Assembly (NCBI GenBank): GCA_016124945.1
Contig: WGMT01000004.1
Span: 62,001 to 126,000 of the forward strand
Length of the DNA stretch: 64,000 nucleotides
From: a bacterium
Lineage (GTDB): Bacteria; Chloroflexota; Anaerolineae; Caldilineales; Caldilineaceae
Direction of reading: 5' to 3'
This document shows, piece by piece, positions 42,836 through 52,231 of the stretch (position 1 is its first letter; each line of letters starts with the position of its first letter). The notes beneath the pieces were generated by a model that was given only the letters and a program-made list of their open reading frames with translations, did not search any database and was not told the DNA's origin. The position numbers were made by a program, and so were the translations under genes.

Positions 42836-44302
42836 CTAAGTGCGTCGCCGCCGGTTGAGGTTGCCGGCGAAGAGATCGGCCGGGAGGTTGACCTGGTCGG
42901 CCTTCATCCGTTCGAGCACTTTGGGGCGAATGCCGGTGGTGCGCAGTTGGCCGATGATTTTGCCTTTTTCGTCGACGCCCTCTTCTTCGAAGCGGAAGAT
43001 GTCTTGGGTGAGAATCGTCTCGCCTTCCATGCCGAGCACTTCGGTGCAGTAGACGAGGCGGCGTGTGCCGTCGCGCATGCGTTCGATGTGAACGATGACG
43101 TCAACGGCGGCGGCAATCTGTTGGCGAATGGCGCGCAGTGGTAGATCCATACCGGCCATGAGCACCATGGTTTCGAGGCGGCTCAGGGTGTCGCGCGGTG
43201 AGTTGCTGTGTGCGGTGGACATGGAACCATCGTGGCCGGTGTTCATGGCCTGGAGCATGTCCAACGCTTCGCCGCCGCGGCACTCACCGATGACCAGGCG
43301 GTCGGGGCGCATACGCAGGCTGTTGGTTACCAGATCGCGAATGGTAATGGCGCCTTTGCCTTCGATGTTGGGCGGGCGTGTTTCCAGGCGCACGACGTGG
43401 TCTTGCCGCAGTTGCAGTTCGGCGCTGTCTTCAATGGTGACGATGCGGTCTGTGGCTGGGATGAAGCTACTGAGCACGTTGAGTAGTGTGGTCTTCCCCG
43501 AACCGGTGCCGCCGCTGACAATGATGTTGAGGTGGGAGATGACGGCTGCTTCGACGAACTTGGCGAAGTCTTCGGTGAAGCTGCCAAAGCGGACAAGATC
43601 TTCGACGGTAAGCGGCTTTTTGCTGAATTTACGAATCGTGACGCTGGGGCCGTCAATGGCAAGGGGGGGGATGATGGCGTTAACGCGGCTGCCGTCGGGC
43701 AGACGGGCGTCGACCATGGGGCTGCTTTCGTCGACACGGCGACCCAGAGGGGCGAGGATGCGTTCGATGATGCGTTGAACGTGTGCATTGTCTTGGAATT
43801 TGACTTCGCTGAGTGTTAGTTTGCCGCCTCGTTCTACATAAACTTGAGCGGGGCCGTTGACCATCACTTCGGAGACGCTTTCGTCGTCGAGCAAGGGTTG
43901 AATTGGGCCAAAGCCGAGAATATCGGCGAGGATCAGGTCGAAAAAGTGTTGGCGTTCGACACGGCTTAACACCAGCCCTGATTCTGTGATTGAACGAGCG
44001 AAAATCGGCTCAATGAGAATGCGGCCGTCCTCCATACTGATGCGCTCAGTATGGAGGTTGGCGTCGCGGATCAACTCTTGCTGAACCCTGTCGCGTAAGA
44101 TGACGAAGGCGGAAGGCAGTTCTTTGTCTCGCCCGCTGCTGCTTCGCTGGGGCGGGGCAGGGGTCGGGTGACTCTCTGGTGCGCGAGGCGCGGGTGTCTG
44201 AACCGGTGGTGCCGGAGATTGTACCGGTGCAACAGTGTTGTATGCCTGCGGCACCGGTACGCGCCGCGTCGGTTGAGAAGGTGTCCGGTTAAAGAGTCCC
44301 AT
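42836..44302 (-). CDS. cpaF: CpaF/TadA family pilus assembly ATPase
   Basis: A 488-residue secretion ATPase. A proline-rich N-terminus (residues 10-55) precedes the core: VSEVMVNGPAQVYVERGGKL, Walker A at about residues 262-270 (IIVSGGTGSGKTTLLNVL), Asp box RIVTIEDSAELQL, Walker B RPDRLVIGECRGGEALDMLQ and His box MNTGHDGSMSTAHSNSPRDT. It is a hexameric motor powering assembly of the Flp pilus with TadB and TadC. In this locus it follows TadB/TadC and the TPR/beta-propeller gene, not preceding them as in many Tad loci. Confidence 0.96.
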   Translation of the reverse strand: MGLFNRTPSQPTRRVPVPQAYNTVAPVQSPAPPVQTPAPRAPESHPTPAPPQRSSSGRDKELPSAFVILRDRVQQELIRDANLHTERISMEDGRILIEPIFARSITESGLVLSRVERQHFFDLILADILGFGPIQPLLDDESVSEVMVNGPAQVYVERGGKLTLSEVKFQDNAHVQRIIERILAPLGRRVDESSPMVDARLPDGSRVNAIIPPLAIDGPSVTIRKFSKKPLTVEDLVRFGSFTEDFAKFVEAAVISHLNIIVSGGTGSGKTTLLNVLSSFIPATDRIVTIEDSAELQLRQDHVVRLETRPPNIEGKGAITIRDLVTNSLRMRPDRLVIGECRGGEALDMLQAMNTGHDGSMSTAHSNSPRDTLSRLETMVLMAGMDLPLRAIRQQIAAAVDVIVHIERMRDGTRRLVYCTEVLGMEGETILTQDIFRFEEEGVDEKGKIIGQLRTTGIRPKVLERMKADQVNLPADLFAGNLNRRRRT

Positions 44303-44316
44303 GCCCGCCTACTTTG

Positions 44317-46305
44317 TTACTCATCAGCCTTGTACTTGTCTGGATCGAAGAGTTCGACTGCGTTTTGATCTTTGAGTACAGGCACATCACGTCGAGGGAG
44401 GATCCAAACGGGATCCCAATCGTTCCATTCGTTATTGCTTAAGTTGCGTTGAATTGTGCCGTCTGTGTTCATGGCCCAGATTTGGGCTCGTCCGCTGATT
44501 CGGTTGCTCCAGAATGCAATGGTCCGGCCGTCAGGGCTGAAGGTTGGGTGTTTGTCCCATTCCCATTCGTTGTGAGTCAGGCGCTGTGGTTTTACATAGC
44601 CGCTTGCATTGAAATCCGCGAACTGGAAGATAAAGATTTCGTCTCCCCACAACCCATATTCGCCGTCGGTGGGCCCTGAACCGCGTTGAGACGTGTATAC
44701 AACACTTTGGCCGTCTGGTGAAAAGCTGGCCTGGTAGTTGATGCCGCTGTTGTTCAGAAGTTCAACTCGGGCGTCTCGCCAGTGGGTCGGCACATCGTAC
44801 CGCCACATGTAGATTGCCACCGATTTTTCGCTACCGTCGTCTTCGACCCAGATACGGCGTTGGTTGTCGGGCGACCATGTAGCCTGAATCTTCATTGCGT
44901 TGTAGAGGTCGGTTGGATCGTTAACAGGGGTTTGCTGGCTGCCATCTGGCTGCATCACCCAGAAACCACTGCGTGAACCAGGACGATCACTTTTGAATGC
45001 GATCCAGCCTGTAAATTGTTCCAACGGTGACGGCGTCGGCGTCATCATTCCCATGATCGCTACAAAGGGATCTGGGGTGGGCGTTGGCGTGATGGTGGGT
45101 GTGGGGGTGGGCGTAGGCCGCATCGCCACTTCTACCTTCAGTGCCCGCAATCGTGCTTCGATGGAGCCGTCTATGGGCAATGCTGCGGCTGCGTTGTATT
45201 GGAACAATGCGTTCGGTAGATCACCCAGTGTTTCAAATTGTGCACCATACCCCAGGTATGAGTCAAAGAGCGCTTTGCTGCCGTCGCCACCTAAGAAATT
45301 TGGCGCACCAATGTGTAATGCAAGAAGCGTTGGAATGGCCTGATCAAAGCGTTGTTGAGCCATGAAGGCCTTGGCCTGTTGATAGTTGCCAATCAGGCTA
45401 AGATTCCCCTGCACCAGTGCATCCCGTGGGCGCAGGCTGAGTGCCCGGCGGTAGAGTTCTGCAATCTGGTCAATTTCTGGTGACGAGAGCCCTGTCTGTG
45501 CCAATTGCTCAGTGGCCGATTGGCTGTAACTATTGAATAGGTTCTGCTCAACAACCTGTAGTTTGTAGACCGCAGATTGTTCACGGATTTGATTATACAA
45601 CAAAATGGCATTTGACCAGTCACGATTTTGATAGGCGAGTTCTGCCTCAGCAAATATGTCTTCGATACGGGTCATTGCGCCGATCTCTGCTATGCGCTCA
45701 GGAACATCTTTATAGTCGGGTTCTTGAGTGAGGAGTTCTTTGTAGATGGCAAGTGCAGACGTAGTGTCGCCGCTTTTATGCAAGCTTACACCTTCTACAT
45801 ACTGCTCGTTGAGATGAATCTGTCTTTGGCTTTCGTTGAGGCCGCTTAGGGCAGATTGGTTCTGGGGTTCCATCTGCAAAACTTTCTCAAAGATCGTAAC
45901 TGCCTCGGCGTAAACGCCATTCGACATTGCCAATTCCGCCTGTGTCAAAGAGGTGGTCAGTTCTCTTTGAAAGCGTTGTGAAATCTGCATTGGCTCTACC
46001 CAACGTTGGTAACCATACCAGCCGCCCACAAGCACAGCCAGCACCAGTACGGCAACCGCAATCAGGGTCAGCCGTCGTCGCTTGGTGAGTGCCACCATGA
46101 GTGTAGAACGGCCGGTAACGGGCTTTTGCTCCAGATCTATCTTTATCTGAGTACTGTCGATCAAGTACTGGATCTCGGCGTAGTCAGGATAATCTTTTTG
46201 TAACTCACTGAGTTTTTCTAGCGCGGCTTTCCAGGCGCCTTCTTGTACATGCCGCGCTGCTTCTTGGTAACGAGGATCTCGCCAGGCGGAAGTGTCTACA
46301 GTCAT
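44317..46305 (-). CDS. TPR-beta-propeller membrane protein within the Tad operon
   Basis: A 662-residue protein. The cytoplasmic N-terminus (1-75) has a TPR-like helix pair (YQEAARHVQEGAWKAALEKL). One membrane helix follows (LIAVAVLVLAVLVGGWYGYQ, about 77-97). The outer part has TPR-like repeats at 120-410, a TPTPTPTITPTP linker at about 415-430, and a TolB/PD40-like beta-propeller at 440-640 (ASFSPDGQSVVYTSQRG, HPTFSPDGRTIAFWSNRISG). The topology is one anchor with an extracellular sensor or scaffold. It lies between tadC and cpaF, 14 bases from cpaF. I do not know a named Tad component with this layout; it may replace TadD (TPR) and add a propeller. Confidence 0.75.
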   Translation of the reverse strand: MTVDTSAWRDPRYQEAARHVQEGAWKAALEKLSELQKDYPDYAEIQYLIDSTQIKIDLEQKPVTGRSTLMVALTKRRRLTLIAVAVLVLAVLVGGWYGYQRWVEPMQISQRFQRELTTSLTQAELAMSNGVYAEAVTIFEKVLQMEPQNQSALSGLNESQRQIHLNEQYVEGVSLHKSGDTTSALAIYKELLTQEPDYKDVPERIAEIGAMTRIEDIFAEAELAYQNRDWSNAILLYNQIREQSAVYKLQVVEQNLFNSYSQSATEQLAQTGLSSPEIDQIAELYRRALSLRPRDALVQGNLSLIGNYQQAKAFMAQQRFDQAIPTLLALHIGAPNFLGGDGSKALFDSYLGYGAQFETLGDLPNALFQYNAAAALPIDGSIEARLRALKVEVAMRPTPTPTPTITPTPTPDPFVAIMGMMTPTPSPLEQFTGWIAFKSDRPGSRSGFWVMQPDGSQQTPVNDPTDLYNAMKIQATWSPDNQRRIWVEDDGSEKSVAIYMWRYDVPTHWRDARVELLNNSGINYQASFSPDGQSVVYTSQRGSGPTDGEYGLWGDEIFIFQFADFNASGYVKPQRLTHNEWEWDKHPTFSPDGRTIAFWSNRISGRAQIWAMNTDGTIQRNLSNNEWNDWDPVWILPRRDVPVLKDQNAVELFDPDKYKADE

Positions 46306-46455
46306 GGTTCTTTATCGCTTTCCGGGAATAACCTATCCTGAGACTTAGGATGCTCAGCCAATCTGTAAATAAGAGCGGAATCTAGTCGGTACTTCTGCGG
46401 ATTTCTATGGAGCAACATTGCCCAAGTGGGAATGTGTCATGAACATTGTTCTGTG

Positions 46456-47442
46456 CTAGAGACCTGAAAAGGTGTCTACCAATACAGGGATGGCAGGCCC
46501 CAGGATTACAGCAAAAAGGGCGGGTAGAATAAACATCGCGATAATGGGCAACATCTTGATTGGCAGTTGATTCGCCTGTTCCTGGATCCACTGACGCCGC
46601 CGTAGACGCATCTGTTCGCTTTGTGTGTGTAAGATTTCGGCTACTGAAATGCCGAGGCTATCTGCCTGGATCAAGACAGCGACGAAGGTGCGTAGCTCGT
46701 CGATGTCGTTGCGCTCGGCCAGGTTACGTAGTGCTTCTACGCGGCGTACACCCATGTTCATCTCATTGAGCATGCGTTCGAATTCTTGTGTCAGCGCGTT
46801 GTGCCAGCGATCCGATAGTCGAAGCAGTGCCATTTCAAAGCCAAGCCCCGCATCGACCATTGTGGTCAACATGTCAAGGGCGTTAGGGAGTGCACGGCGC
46901 ATCTCTTCGCGTCGTTTCTTAATCTTTCCTTTGAGCCAGAAGTTTGGAATATAGGTTGCAATAAGGAAGCCGCAAAGACTGAAGGAAATTACAGAAATCA
47001 TGGGCATTTTCGCCACAACAAAGGTGTACAGACCAGCCAGCAGGGCACCAAGGATACCTGTGAGCATCTTCATTCCCAGTAAGTCGATAACCACGAGATT
47101 GTTGGGATTGCCTGCCATCACAAGCTGTTGGCGTAGCGTTTCAAGGTTGCTGCCCGGTGTCATGCGGCCCAGACCCGCCAGTGCAGAACGCCCCATTGGA
47201 ATAAGCACACGCTCTGAAAAGCTTTCCAACTCAATGCCTTCAGTTGTGTTGCTAGTGGTTGATGCCTTTACTGCACGTAGGCGCTTTTGGATTTCCCAAT
47301 ATCTGTATTCACGGAAGAGGCCAAAACCTACCAACAAGAAGGCGATGCCAACGAAAATTGCAGCATAGAGGGAGGTAGCAACGGATGTTTGGGCAGATTC
47401 TATCGCAGATAGGAATAGTTCGATCAGTGCTTGAATGTTCAT
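46456..47442 (-). CDS. tadC: TadC-type pilus assembly membrane protein
   Basis: A 328-residue type II secretion F-domain protein. An N-terminal helix is near residues 25-45 (SLYAAIFVGIAFLLVGFGLF), the GspF-like domain at about 165-300 has RRALPNALDMLTTMVDAGLG and LRNLAERNDIDELRTFVAVL, LIQADSLGISVAEILHTQSE, and the last helix ends ALFAVILGPAIPVLVDTFSG. It forms the inner-membrane platform of the Tad system with TadB. TadB lies 15 bases upstream. Confidence 0.94.
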   Translation of the reverse strand: MNIQALIELFLSAIESAQTSVATSLYAAIFVGIAFLLVGFGLFREYRYWEIQKRLRAVKASTTSNTTEGIELESFSERVLIPMGRSALAGLGRMTPGSNLETLRQQLVMAGNPNNLVVIDLLGMKMLTGILGALLAGLYTFVVAKMPMISVISFSLCGFLIATYIPNFWLKGKIKKRREEMRRALPNALDMLTTMVDAGLGFEMALLRLSDRWHNALTQEFERMLNEMNMGVRRVEALRNLAERNDIDELRTFVAVLIQADSLGISVAEILHTQSEQMRLRRRQWIQEQANQLPIKMLPIIAMFILPALFAVILGPAIPVLVDTFSGL

Positions 47443-47457
47443 AGTTGGTTCGGCTTT

Positions 47458-48393
47458 CTATACTTCAAGGGACTTCACCATTCTCGAGATCATGAACAGC
47501 CCCATCAGTACACTGAAGACGGCAAAGCCAGGAATACAAAACCATGGAAAAACAAAGACACGCATCATATAGTCGGCGTTAAAGAGCAACAGGATCACGC
47601 CCAAAATAAACGGTAGACCGGCGAGTAGGTATCCTGTAGCCCGCTGCATACTTGTGATGGCACGTACCTCGCCCTGAATCTGAATCCGTTCGCGAATGGT
47701 ACCGGCAATGGTTGCTAAAATTTCGCCTAAGTTGCCGCCCACTTCATGCTGTACTTGGATCGCGGCAACTACCATCGCTAGATCCGAGCTTTCCATGCGC
47801 TCGACCAGGCGGCCAAGTGCTTTGGTGGTGGAAACACCGAAAGCAATTTCCTGTGTAACGCGTTCATACTCTTCACTGCTTGGGCTGGGCATTTCTTGTG
47901 AAACAAGACGGAGTGCTTGCATAAGACCATAGCCGGAACGCAGGCTACCAACCAATAAATTCAACACATCGGGCAGTTGATCTTGAAAAAGACCAAGGCG
48001 CTTTTCTTTTCGACGCTTGAGCCACATACGTGGAATAAATGCAGCAAGAAGCCCTAAACCAAGGCCAGCATAAAGGTTGCCACCAATCAGCCATCCAACC
48101 AAGAAGAAAACAACGGTCAGGCCGAAGTTTATTGCCACGAATTCTACGGCAGTTAACTTGAGGCCGGCTTGAAAGAGCGCCAGGTTTAGATTTTCCCCCC
48201 ATTTGCCGCGTACAAACTGCTCATTCATGCGCTGTTTGAGTTTATCCTGCGATGAATCGAGTTCGGCGTCAGCCAGCATGGCATTGACGGCAAGTCGATC
48301 TTCCAGCGCATTGTCAGGGCCGAGTGTTAGAAAAATGCCAACAAAGATCACGACAACCCCAGCCATGATCAGCAATGTAATGATGAGTACCAC
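47458..48393 (-). CDS. tadB: TadB-type pilus assembly membrane protein
   Basis: A 311-residue type II secretion F-domain protein. N-terminal helix LIITLLIMAGVVVIFVGIFL, then two helices near 85-130, and the GspF core DVLNLLVGSLRSGYGLMQAL, LVERMESSDLAMVVAAIQVQ and HEVGGNLGEILATIAGTIRE, with the final helices ending RMVKSLEV. It pairs with TadC as the platform of the Flp pilus machine. It is placed between cpaA and tadC in one operon. Confidence 0.95.
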   Translation of the reverse strand: MVLIITLLIMAGVVVIFVGIFLTLGPDNALEDRLAVNAMLADAELDSSQDKLKQRMNEQFVRGKWGENLNLALFQAGLKLTAVEFVAINFGLTVVFFLVGWLIGGNLYAGLGLGLLAAFIPRMWLKRRKEKRLGLFQDQLPDVLNLLVGSLRSGYGLMQALRLVSQEMPSPSSEEYERVTQEIAFGVSTTKALGRLVERMESSDLAMVVAAIQVQHEVGGNLGEILATIAGTIRERIQIQGEVRAITSMQRATGYLLAGLPFILGVILLLFNADYMMRVFVFPWFCIPGFAVFSVLMGLFMISRMVKSLEV

Positions 48394-48451
48394 GGATCAC
48401 ACCTCCTGCCCACAACCAAGAACACAGCGATTCGGTAAAATGGCCGGCCCA

Positions 48452-49147
48452 CTACCTCAGATACCATGCAACGATTTCGGCACCATGTAGTAGTGCGATC
48501 ACAGCGCCGAAGCATAGATATGGCGCGTACGCAATGCTTCCCTTGCGTTGCACACGTTTGGCACCAAGGAAGATTGCCGCGCCGATGCCCCCAGCCAAAA
48601 CCCCAACGACAAGCGCAACAGGCGTATATGCAGCCCCCGTAACAAGACCGATCAAGCCGGCAAGTTTGATGTCGCCGCCCCCCATTGCTCCCGGACGGGT
48701 CAGGCCAATCAGCAGGAAGCAGCCAAAACCAATGCCACCACCAATCACAGCACTCAAGAGTGTTTCTGGTGACTGTACCATTGCGGCAATTAACGCCACC
48801 CCTGCGGCGGGCCCAATCACGAGATTGGGCACACGCCGGTGTTCAATATCAATTACCGTTATGAGCAAGAACAGCGCCAGGTAGAAGAAAAGCAACGGCA
48901 GTGATTTGGTCGGCTCCTGTGATGTCGCTTGGCTGACCACCCAAAAGGCGTATGTAAAGAGCACAACGGCCGCACCAAAGACCCAGCGCCTGCGCTGCTG
49001 CTGAGAAAGCACATAGCGCAGATCAAAAGCATGGGCGGGGAAACCATTGGGTAGGCTACCAGCCAGCCAGTTAACGGTGCTTCCGTAGACAACACCCCAC
49101 ACCAAGGGGAAAGTAAGTTCGATCCATGCAGATGGAACACTTGCCAT
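48452..49147 (-). CDS. cpaA: Prepilin peptidase (A24 family, CpaA/TadV-like)
   Basis: A 231-residue membrane protein of about seven helices. The aspartyl-protease residues of the A24 family are visible: D in ITVIDIEHRRVPN and the GxGD-type motif MGGGDIKLAGLIGL. It cleaves the leader of Flp and TadE/TadG-type pseudopilins. The long N-terminal part before the catalytic region is more like a PilD C-terminal half than the short TadV. It starts two bases after the cpaE stop, so the two are closely coupled. Confidence 0.92.
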   Translation of the reverse strand: MASVPSAWIELTFPLVWGVVYGSTVNWLAGSLPNGFPAHAFDLRYVLSQQQRRRWVFGAAVVLFTYAFWVVSQATSQEPTKSLPLLFFYLALFLLITVIDIEHRRVPNLVIGPAAGVALIAAMVQSPETLLSAVIGGGIGFGCFLLIGLTRPGAMGGGDIKLAGLIGLVTGAAYTPVALVVGVLAGGIGAAIFLGAKRVQRKGSIAYAPYLCFGAVIALLHGAEIVAWYLR

Positions 49148-49149
49148 TT

Positions 49150-50385
49150 TTACGCTGTGCTCCCTTGAATGATTGTGGAAAGCCGTTTGAATAGACCTTT
49201 TTCCGCCTGTTTCGTGTTCTGTTTCTGATCGGGGATCATCTGTTTGGTAAGTTTTTCCATGCTACGAGCGACCGCGCTACGAGGATCACTTTGCACAAGT
49301 GGAACACCTCGGTTCAACGAGTAGGTGACCAATCCCATGTCTTCGGTGATGGTCGCAATCACCTGCATATTGAGATGGTTTCCTACGTCGTCTGCGGTGA
49401 GCCCTCCTTTGATGCCGTCTCGGTTTACAACCAAGTAGAGCTTTTCGCGCGGGAAACTGCTTTCGTCAGCCGCTCTGAGGAAAAGAGATGTGCGGTGGAG
49501 CGCAGTCATCTCAGGTGTTACAACCAGTAGTACCTTGTCGGCCAGGCTTAATGCCACACTGGTCTGTTCTTCGATAATGGCGCCGCCGTCGATGACAACG
49601 TAGTTGTACTCGCCGGCAATAATCGAGAGCAGTTTTTCAAACTGCTCCACGTTGGCAGACATTTGTTCTTCAAGGTTGCGCCCACTCACCAAAACATGCA
49701 GGCCACTCTTGTGTGACACCATCATGCCGGTGATCAGGTCAAGATCCATGCTTGCGCCCTGTGCCATTAAATCGCTGCATGTAAACTGAGCGTTTAAGTT
49801 GAGTACTGTTTCTAGATCACCTAGGCTGCCATGTCCATCAACGAGCGCAACACTGCCATTTGTCATTTGCCGAATCATGACGGCTGTGTTGACAGCCAGG
49901 GTCGTGCATCCTGCGCCCCCTTTGGGGCTGATGAACAAAATTGTCTGATTGCGATGTCCACCAGTCTGCCGATTGACAATACTGTCTTGGCGCAGCGTTT
50001 CGATTTCAACGAGTTGACTCAGCGTTGTGAAGACGTCAGACTCGCTAAAAGGCTTGAGAATGAACGCCCGTGCGCCGGCCAACATCGCCTCACGGACGTA
50101 GGCGACGGCTCGGTCATCGGCAAGCGCAACGATTGGCGTCAGCGGAGAAAGCAACGTCAGTTTGCGAATGGCTTCAAGGGGGGTGACATCCTTGATCGTG
50201 TCATCCACAGCGATGACACGTGGCGCGTCTTGGGCTAGCACTTTGAGGGCGTCCTGCGCGGTGTTTACAAAACGCACAGAAAACCGCTTGTCGGTTGAAA
50301 GGATACTCTGTAAGCGGTTAACACTTTCTGCACGATCGGTTAGCACCAATGCCTGGATCGTCTCATTGTTCTTCGCTGTTCCCAT
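49150..50385 (-). CDS. cpaE: CpaE/TadZ-like pilus localisation ATPase
   Basis: A 411-residue protein with an N-terminal response-regulator-like receiver domain (residues 10-130: ALVLTDRAESVNRLQSILST, RVIAVDDTIKDVTPLEAIRK, REAMLAGARAFILKPFSESD) and a C-terminal ParA/MinD-like ATPase. The deviant Walker A is ISPKGGAGCTTLAVNTAVMI, and YVVIDGGAIIEEQTSVALSL is the Walker B region. CpaE-type proteins localise the Tad machine to one pole. The receiver has D40 and K111-like positions, but whether it is phosphorylated is unknown. Confidence 0.93.
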   Translation of the reverse strand: MGTAKNNETIQALVLTDRAESVNRLQSILSTDKRFSVRFVNTAQDALKVLAQDAPRVIAVDDTIKDVTPLEAIRKLTLLSPLTPIVALADDRAVAYVREAMLAGARAFILKPFSESDVFTTLSQLVEIETLRQDSIVNRQTGGHRNQTILFISPKGGAGCTTLAVNTAVMIRQMTNGSVALVDGHGSLGDLETVLNLNAQFTCSDLMAQGASMDLDLITGMMVSHKSGLHVLVSGRNLEEQMSANVEQFEKLLSIIAGEYNYVVIDGGAIIEEQTSVALSLADKVLLVVTPEMTALHRTSLFLRAADESSFPREKLYLVVNRDGIKGGLTADDVGNHLNMQVIATITEDMGLVTYSLNRGVPLVQSDPRSAVARSMEKLTKQMIPDQKQNTKQAEKGLFKRLSTIIQGSTA

Positions 50386-50502
50386 GGTCCATCCTTTTGT
50401 CTATACACTTTATCTATACGCTCCACTGTTGAGTAGAGAGACTCTTGAGCAGAGGGAGCGGTATTGTCTTGGTCTGCGCCACTGATCTCATGTGTAGCCA
50501 GG

Positions 50503-51417
50503 TTACTGGCCGTCTGTGTTGTTCAGCGGCGCTTGCGTTGCTGCATTGATCTGTTCAACTGCGCTCGTAATCTCAGCCGCGATGTCTAAGGGATTGGTGC
50601 GGCTAAATGCTTCTGTGGTGACAAGGCCCTGGCCTGTGTCAATCTGCAATTGGAAGCGATCAACCAGGTACTGGGCATCCACTGGAATGACTGGTGAAAG
50701 CGCCTCATTGCCTGGCGCACGTAGGAAGATGTCCATCGGTGCACCGATGTCGATTAAGTGCTTTAACACCAATGCATCTTGAGGAGTTACAGCAAGCAAT
50801 ACTGCATCTGGCCCTAACAATGCTGTTGTGTCATCGGCCGGAGGTTGTTTGCGTAGCAGGCCCATGACCTCTAAGTTTTGTAAACTCAAAAAGGTGGTCG
50901 CAGGTTGCGCATTGGTGGTCTCTTCTTCTTCGTTGGCGACATTGAAATCATATGAGACGGTGTAGGCGATGTCGATGTGATCGCCGACTGCCAACATACC
51001 GATTTGACCAAGCATTGCTGATGCAGGCACAGAAATCAGCACTTCGTTGTCGCTAATCTGGTAGAGTACCGGCGATTCTGGATCGGTAGGATCGGTTAGC
51101 CGTTGGCGCAGCATGATTTCCCCTGCAACAATGGGCACATTCGACATCTTAAAGAGTACATCCTCAGTTGACTGCATGTGTCCTTCGGGCGCCAAAAGCA
51201 CAGGGACCCTTTGGATCTGTACCATCGACTGATCAATAAGCTGGCGTGAGGGGATGTTCTGCACCGCCACCAGTACCGGAATGGTTGGGGCGCTGTCTGA
51301 ACGTTCTGACTCTGCACCATTGCTGACTTCATTGATGGTTCGAAAGGTAAGCAGGCCGGCGATCAGCGCCATCACGATGCCTGCAAAGAGCCATATCCAA
51401 CCTCGACGTTGCGTCAC
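50503..51417 (-). CDS. cpaB: CpaB/RcpC-like pilus assembly protein
   Basis: A 304-residue protein with an N-terminal signal-anchor (GWIWLFAGIVMALIAGLL), a SAF-like domain (VLVAVQNIPSRQLIDQSMVQ, PIVAGEIMLRQRLTDPTDPE) and the RcpC-like domain with ISVPASAMLGQIGMLAVGDH and IDIAYTV. In other Tad loci this is a periplasmic partner of the secretin; here no secretin is found, so in this presumably single-membrane cell it must act in the wall or on the pilus. The gene lies after a hairpin terminator behind flp. Confidence 0.92.
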   Translation of the reverse strand: MTQRRGWIWLFAGIVMALIAGLLTFRTINEVSNGAESERSDSAPTIPVLVAVQNIPSRQLIDQSMVQIQRVPVLLAPEGHMQSTEDVLFKMSNVPIVAGEIMLRQRLTDPTDPESPVLYQISDNEVLISVPASAMLGQIGMLAVGDHIDIAYTVSYDFNVANEEEETTNAQPATTFLSLQNLEVMGLLRKQPPADDTTALLGPDAVLLAVTPQDALVLKHLIDIGAPMDIFLRAPGNEALSPVIPVDAQYLVDRFQLQIDTGQGLVTTEAFSRTNPLDIAAEITSAVEQINAATQAPLNNTDGQ

Positions 51418-51569
51418 TGGTTCACCTCGCGAAGATTACTTAAAAAACAAAAATTACCTATATAAAATTTACAGATATAGCCCAGATATCTCAATAGTAC
51501 TTGTGTTTCCGAATTGCGCGTTCGCGGCAGAAAAAGGGCGCTTCTTTGCACCGGTTTGAAGATTGAGAA

Positions 51570-51602
51570 AGCAAAAAGGGAACCGATGGCTCCCTTTTTG
51601 CT
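51570..51602 (-). terminator. Intrinsic terminator between flp and cpaB
   Basis: On the minus strand AGCAAAAAGGGAGCC and GGTTCCCTTTTTGCT form a stem with a short loop and T-run. It lies 64 bases after the flp stop and would make flp mRNA far more abundant than that of the assembly genes. Confidence 0.85.
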
Positions 51603-51665
51603 GAACTTCGCTATTCTATTGTCGACGAATGTATTTCTGTTTGTCTGCAACTGCCGAGCTTGGGA

Positions 51666-51860
51666 TCAACCGCCCCCACCCAAAGCCGTGACAACTTCTT
51701 GGAATTTCGTGTTCAACTGGGTACCCAATAGGCCAAGCGTGACCAGTACGGCGATTGAGACCAACGCCAGGATCAAGCCATATTCCGCCATGCCCTGACC
51801 TTCTTCGTCCGACGTAAACATGTTTGCGGTGTAAAGATAAGCGTAAGTTAGCGTGTTCAC
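51666..51860 (-). CDS. flp: Flp-family pilin
   Basis: A 64-residue prepilin. The processing motif is GQGMAEYGLILALV (G, four residues, EY), so the peptidase cuts after the first G, leaving QGMAEYGLI... as the mature N-terminus with the hydrophobic helix VSIAVLVTLGLLGTQL. GTG 51860 is the start, with a perfect AGGAGG seven bases upstream; the leader is then 23 residues. It is the main structural subunit of the Tad pilus. It ends in glycines. Confidence 0.95.
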   Translation of the reverse strand: MNTLTYAYLYTANMFTSDEEGQGMAEYGLILALVSIAVLVTLGLLGTQLNTKFQEVVTALGGGG

Positions 51861-52231
51861 AGTATCCTCCTAGGATAAAAACCAAAATTGAGCCGATGAG
51901 AAAATTCTTTGCAGGTTGTTGGCCTTTTCTATTGAACTCTTGAACAGGTCAACTTCGCCTTATGACACCAGTGTAAATCGCTCTTTCCTTGTCAACAATG
52001 GTACTCTCGTCCTGTATGTGCCGATTTTTCCCAAAAAACGGTAGCTTACGTATTGCTAAAGAGGACTGCGGGACTATCAATCTATCTTCTTTCCTATTGA
52101 GGAAATGCAATGACATTGATATGATCCCATCAAATATATGATTTCTTGGAAATAATTACCTCTGTAAACCAGGATTTTGTGATAATTACAAAAATATTAC
52201 GAAAATTGACTGTGAAGAATAGGAACTGCTC
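51861..52231. other. Divergent regulatory gap between flp and tadE
   Basis: A 371-base AT-richer stretch between the divergent flp and tadE genes. No gene is seen. Promoters for both are expected; candidate hexamers on the flp side have poor spacing, so none is called. The only clear signals are the AGGAGG before flp and AGGA before tadE. Confidence 0.5.

Noticed and set aside
51970-51995. TTGACA and TACACT on the minus strand as the flp promoter
   Set aside because: The spacing is 14 bases, too short for a sigma-70 promoter.
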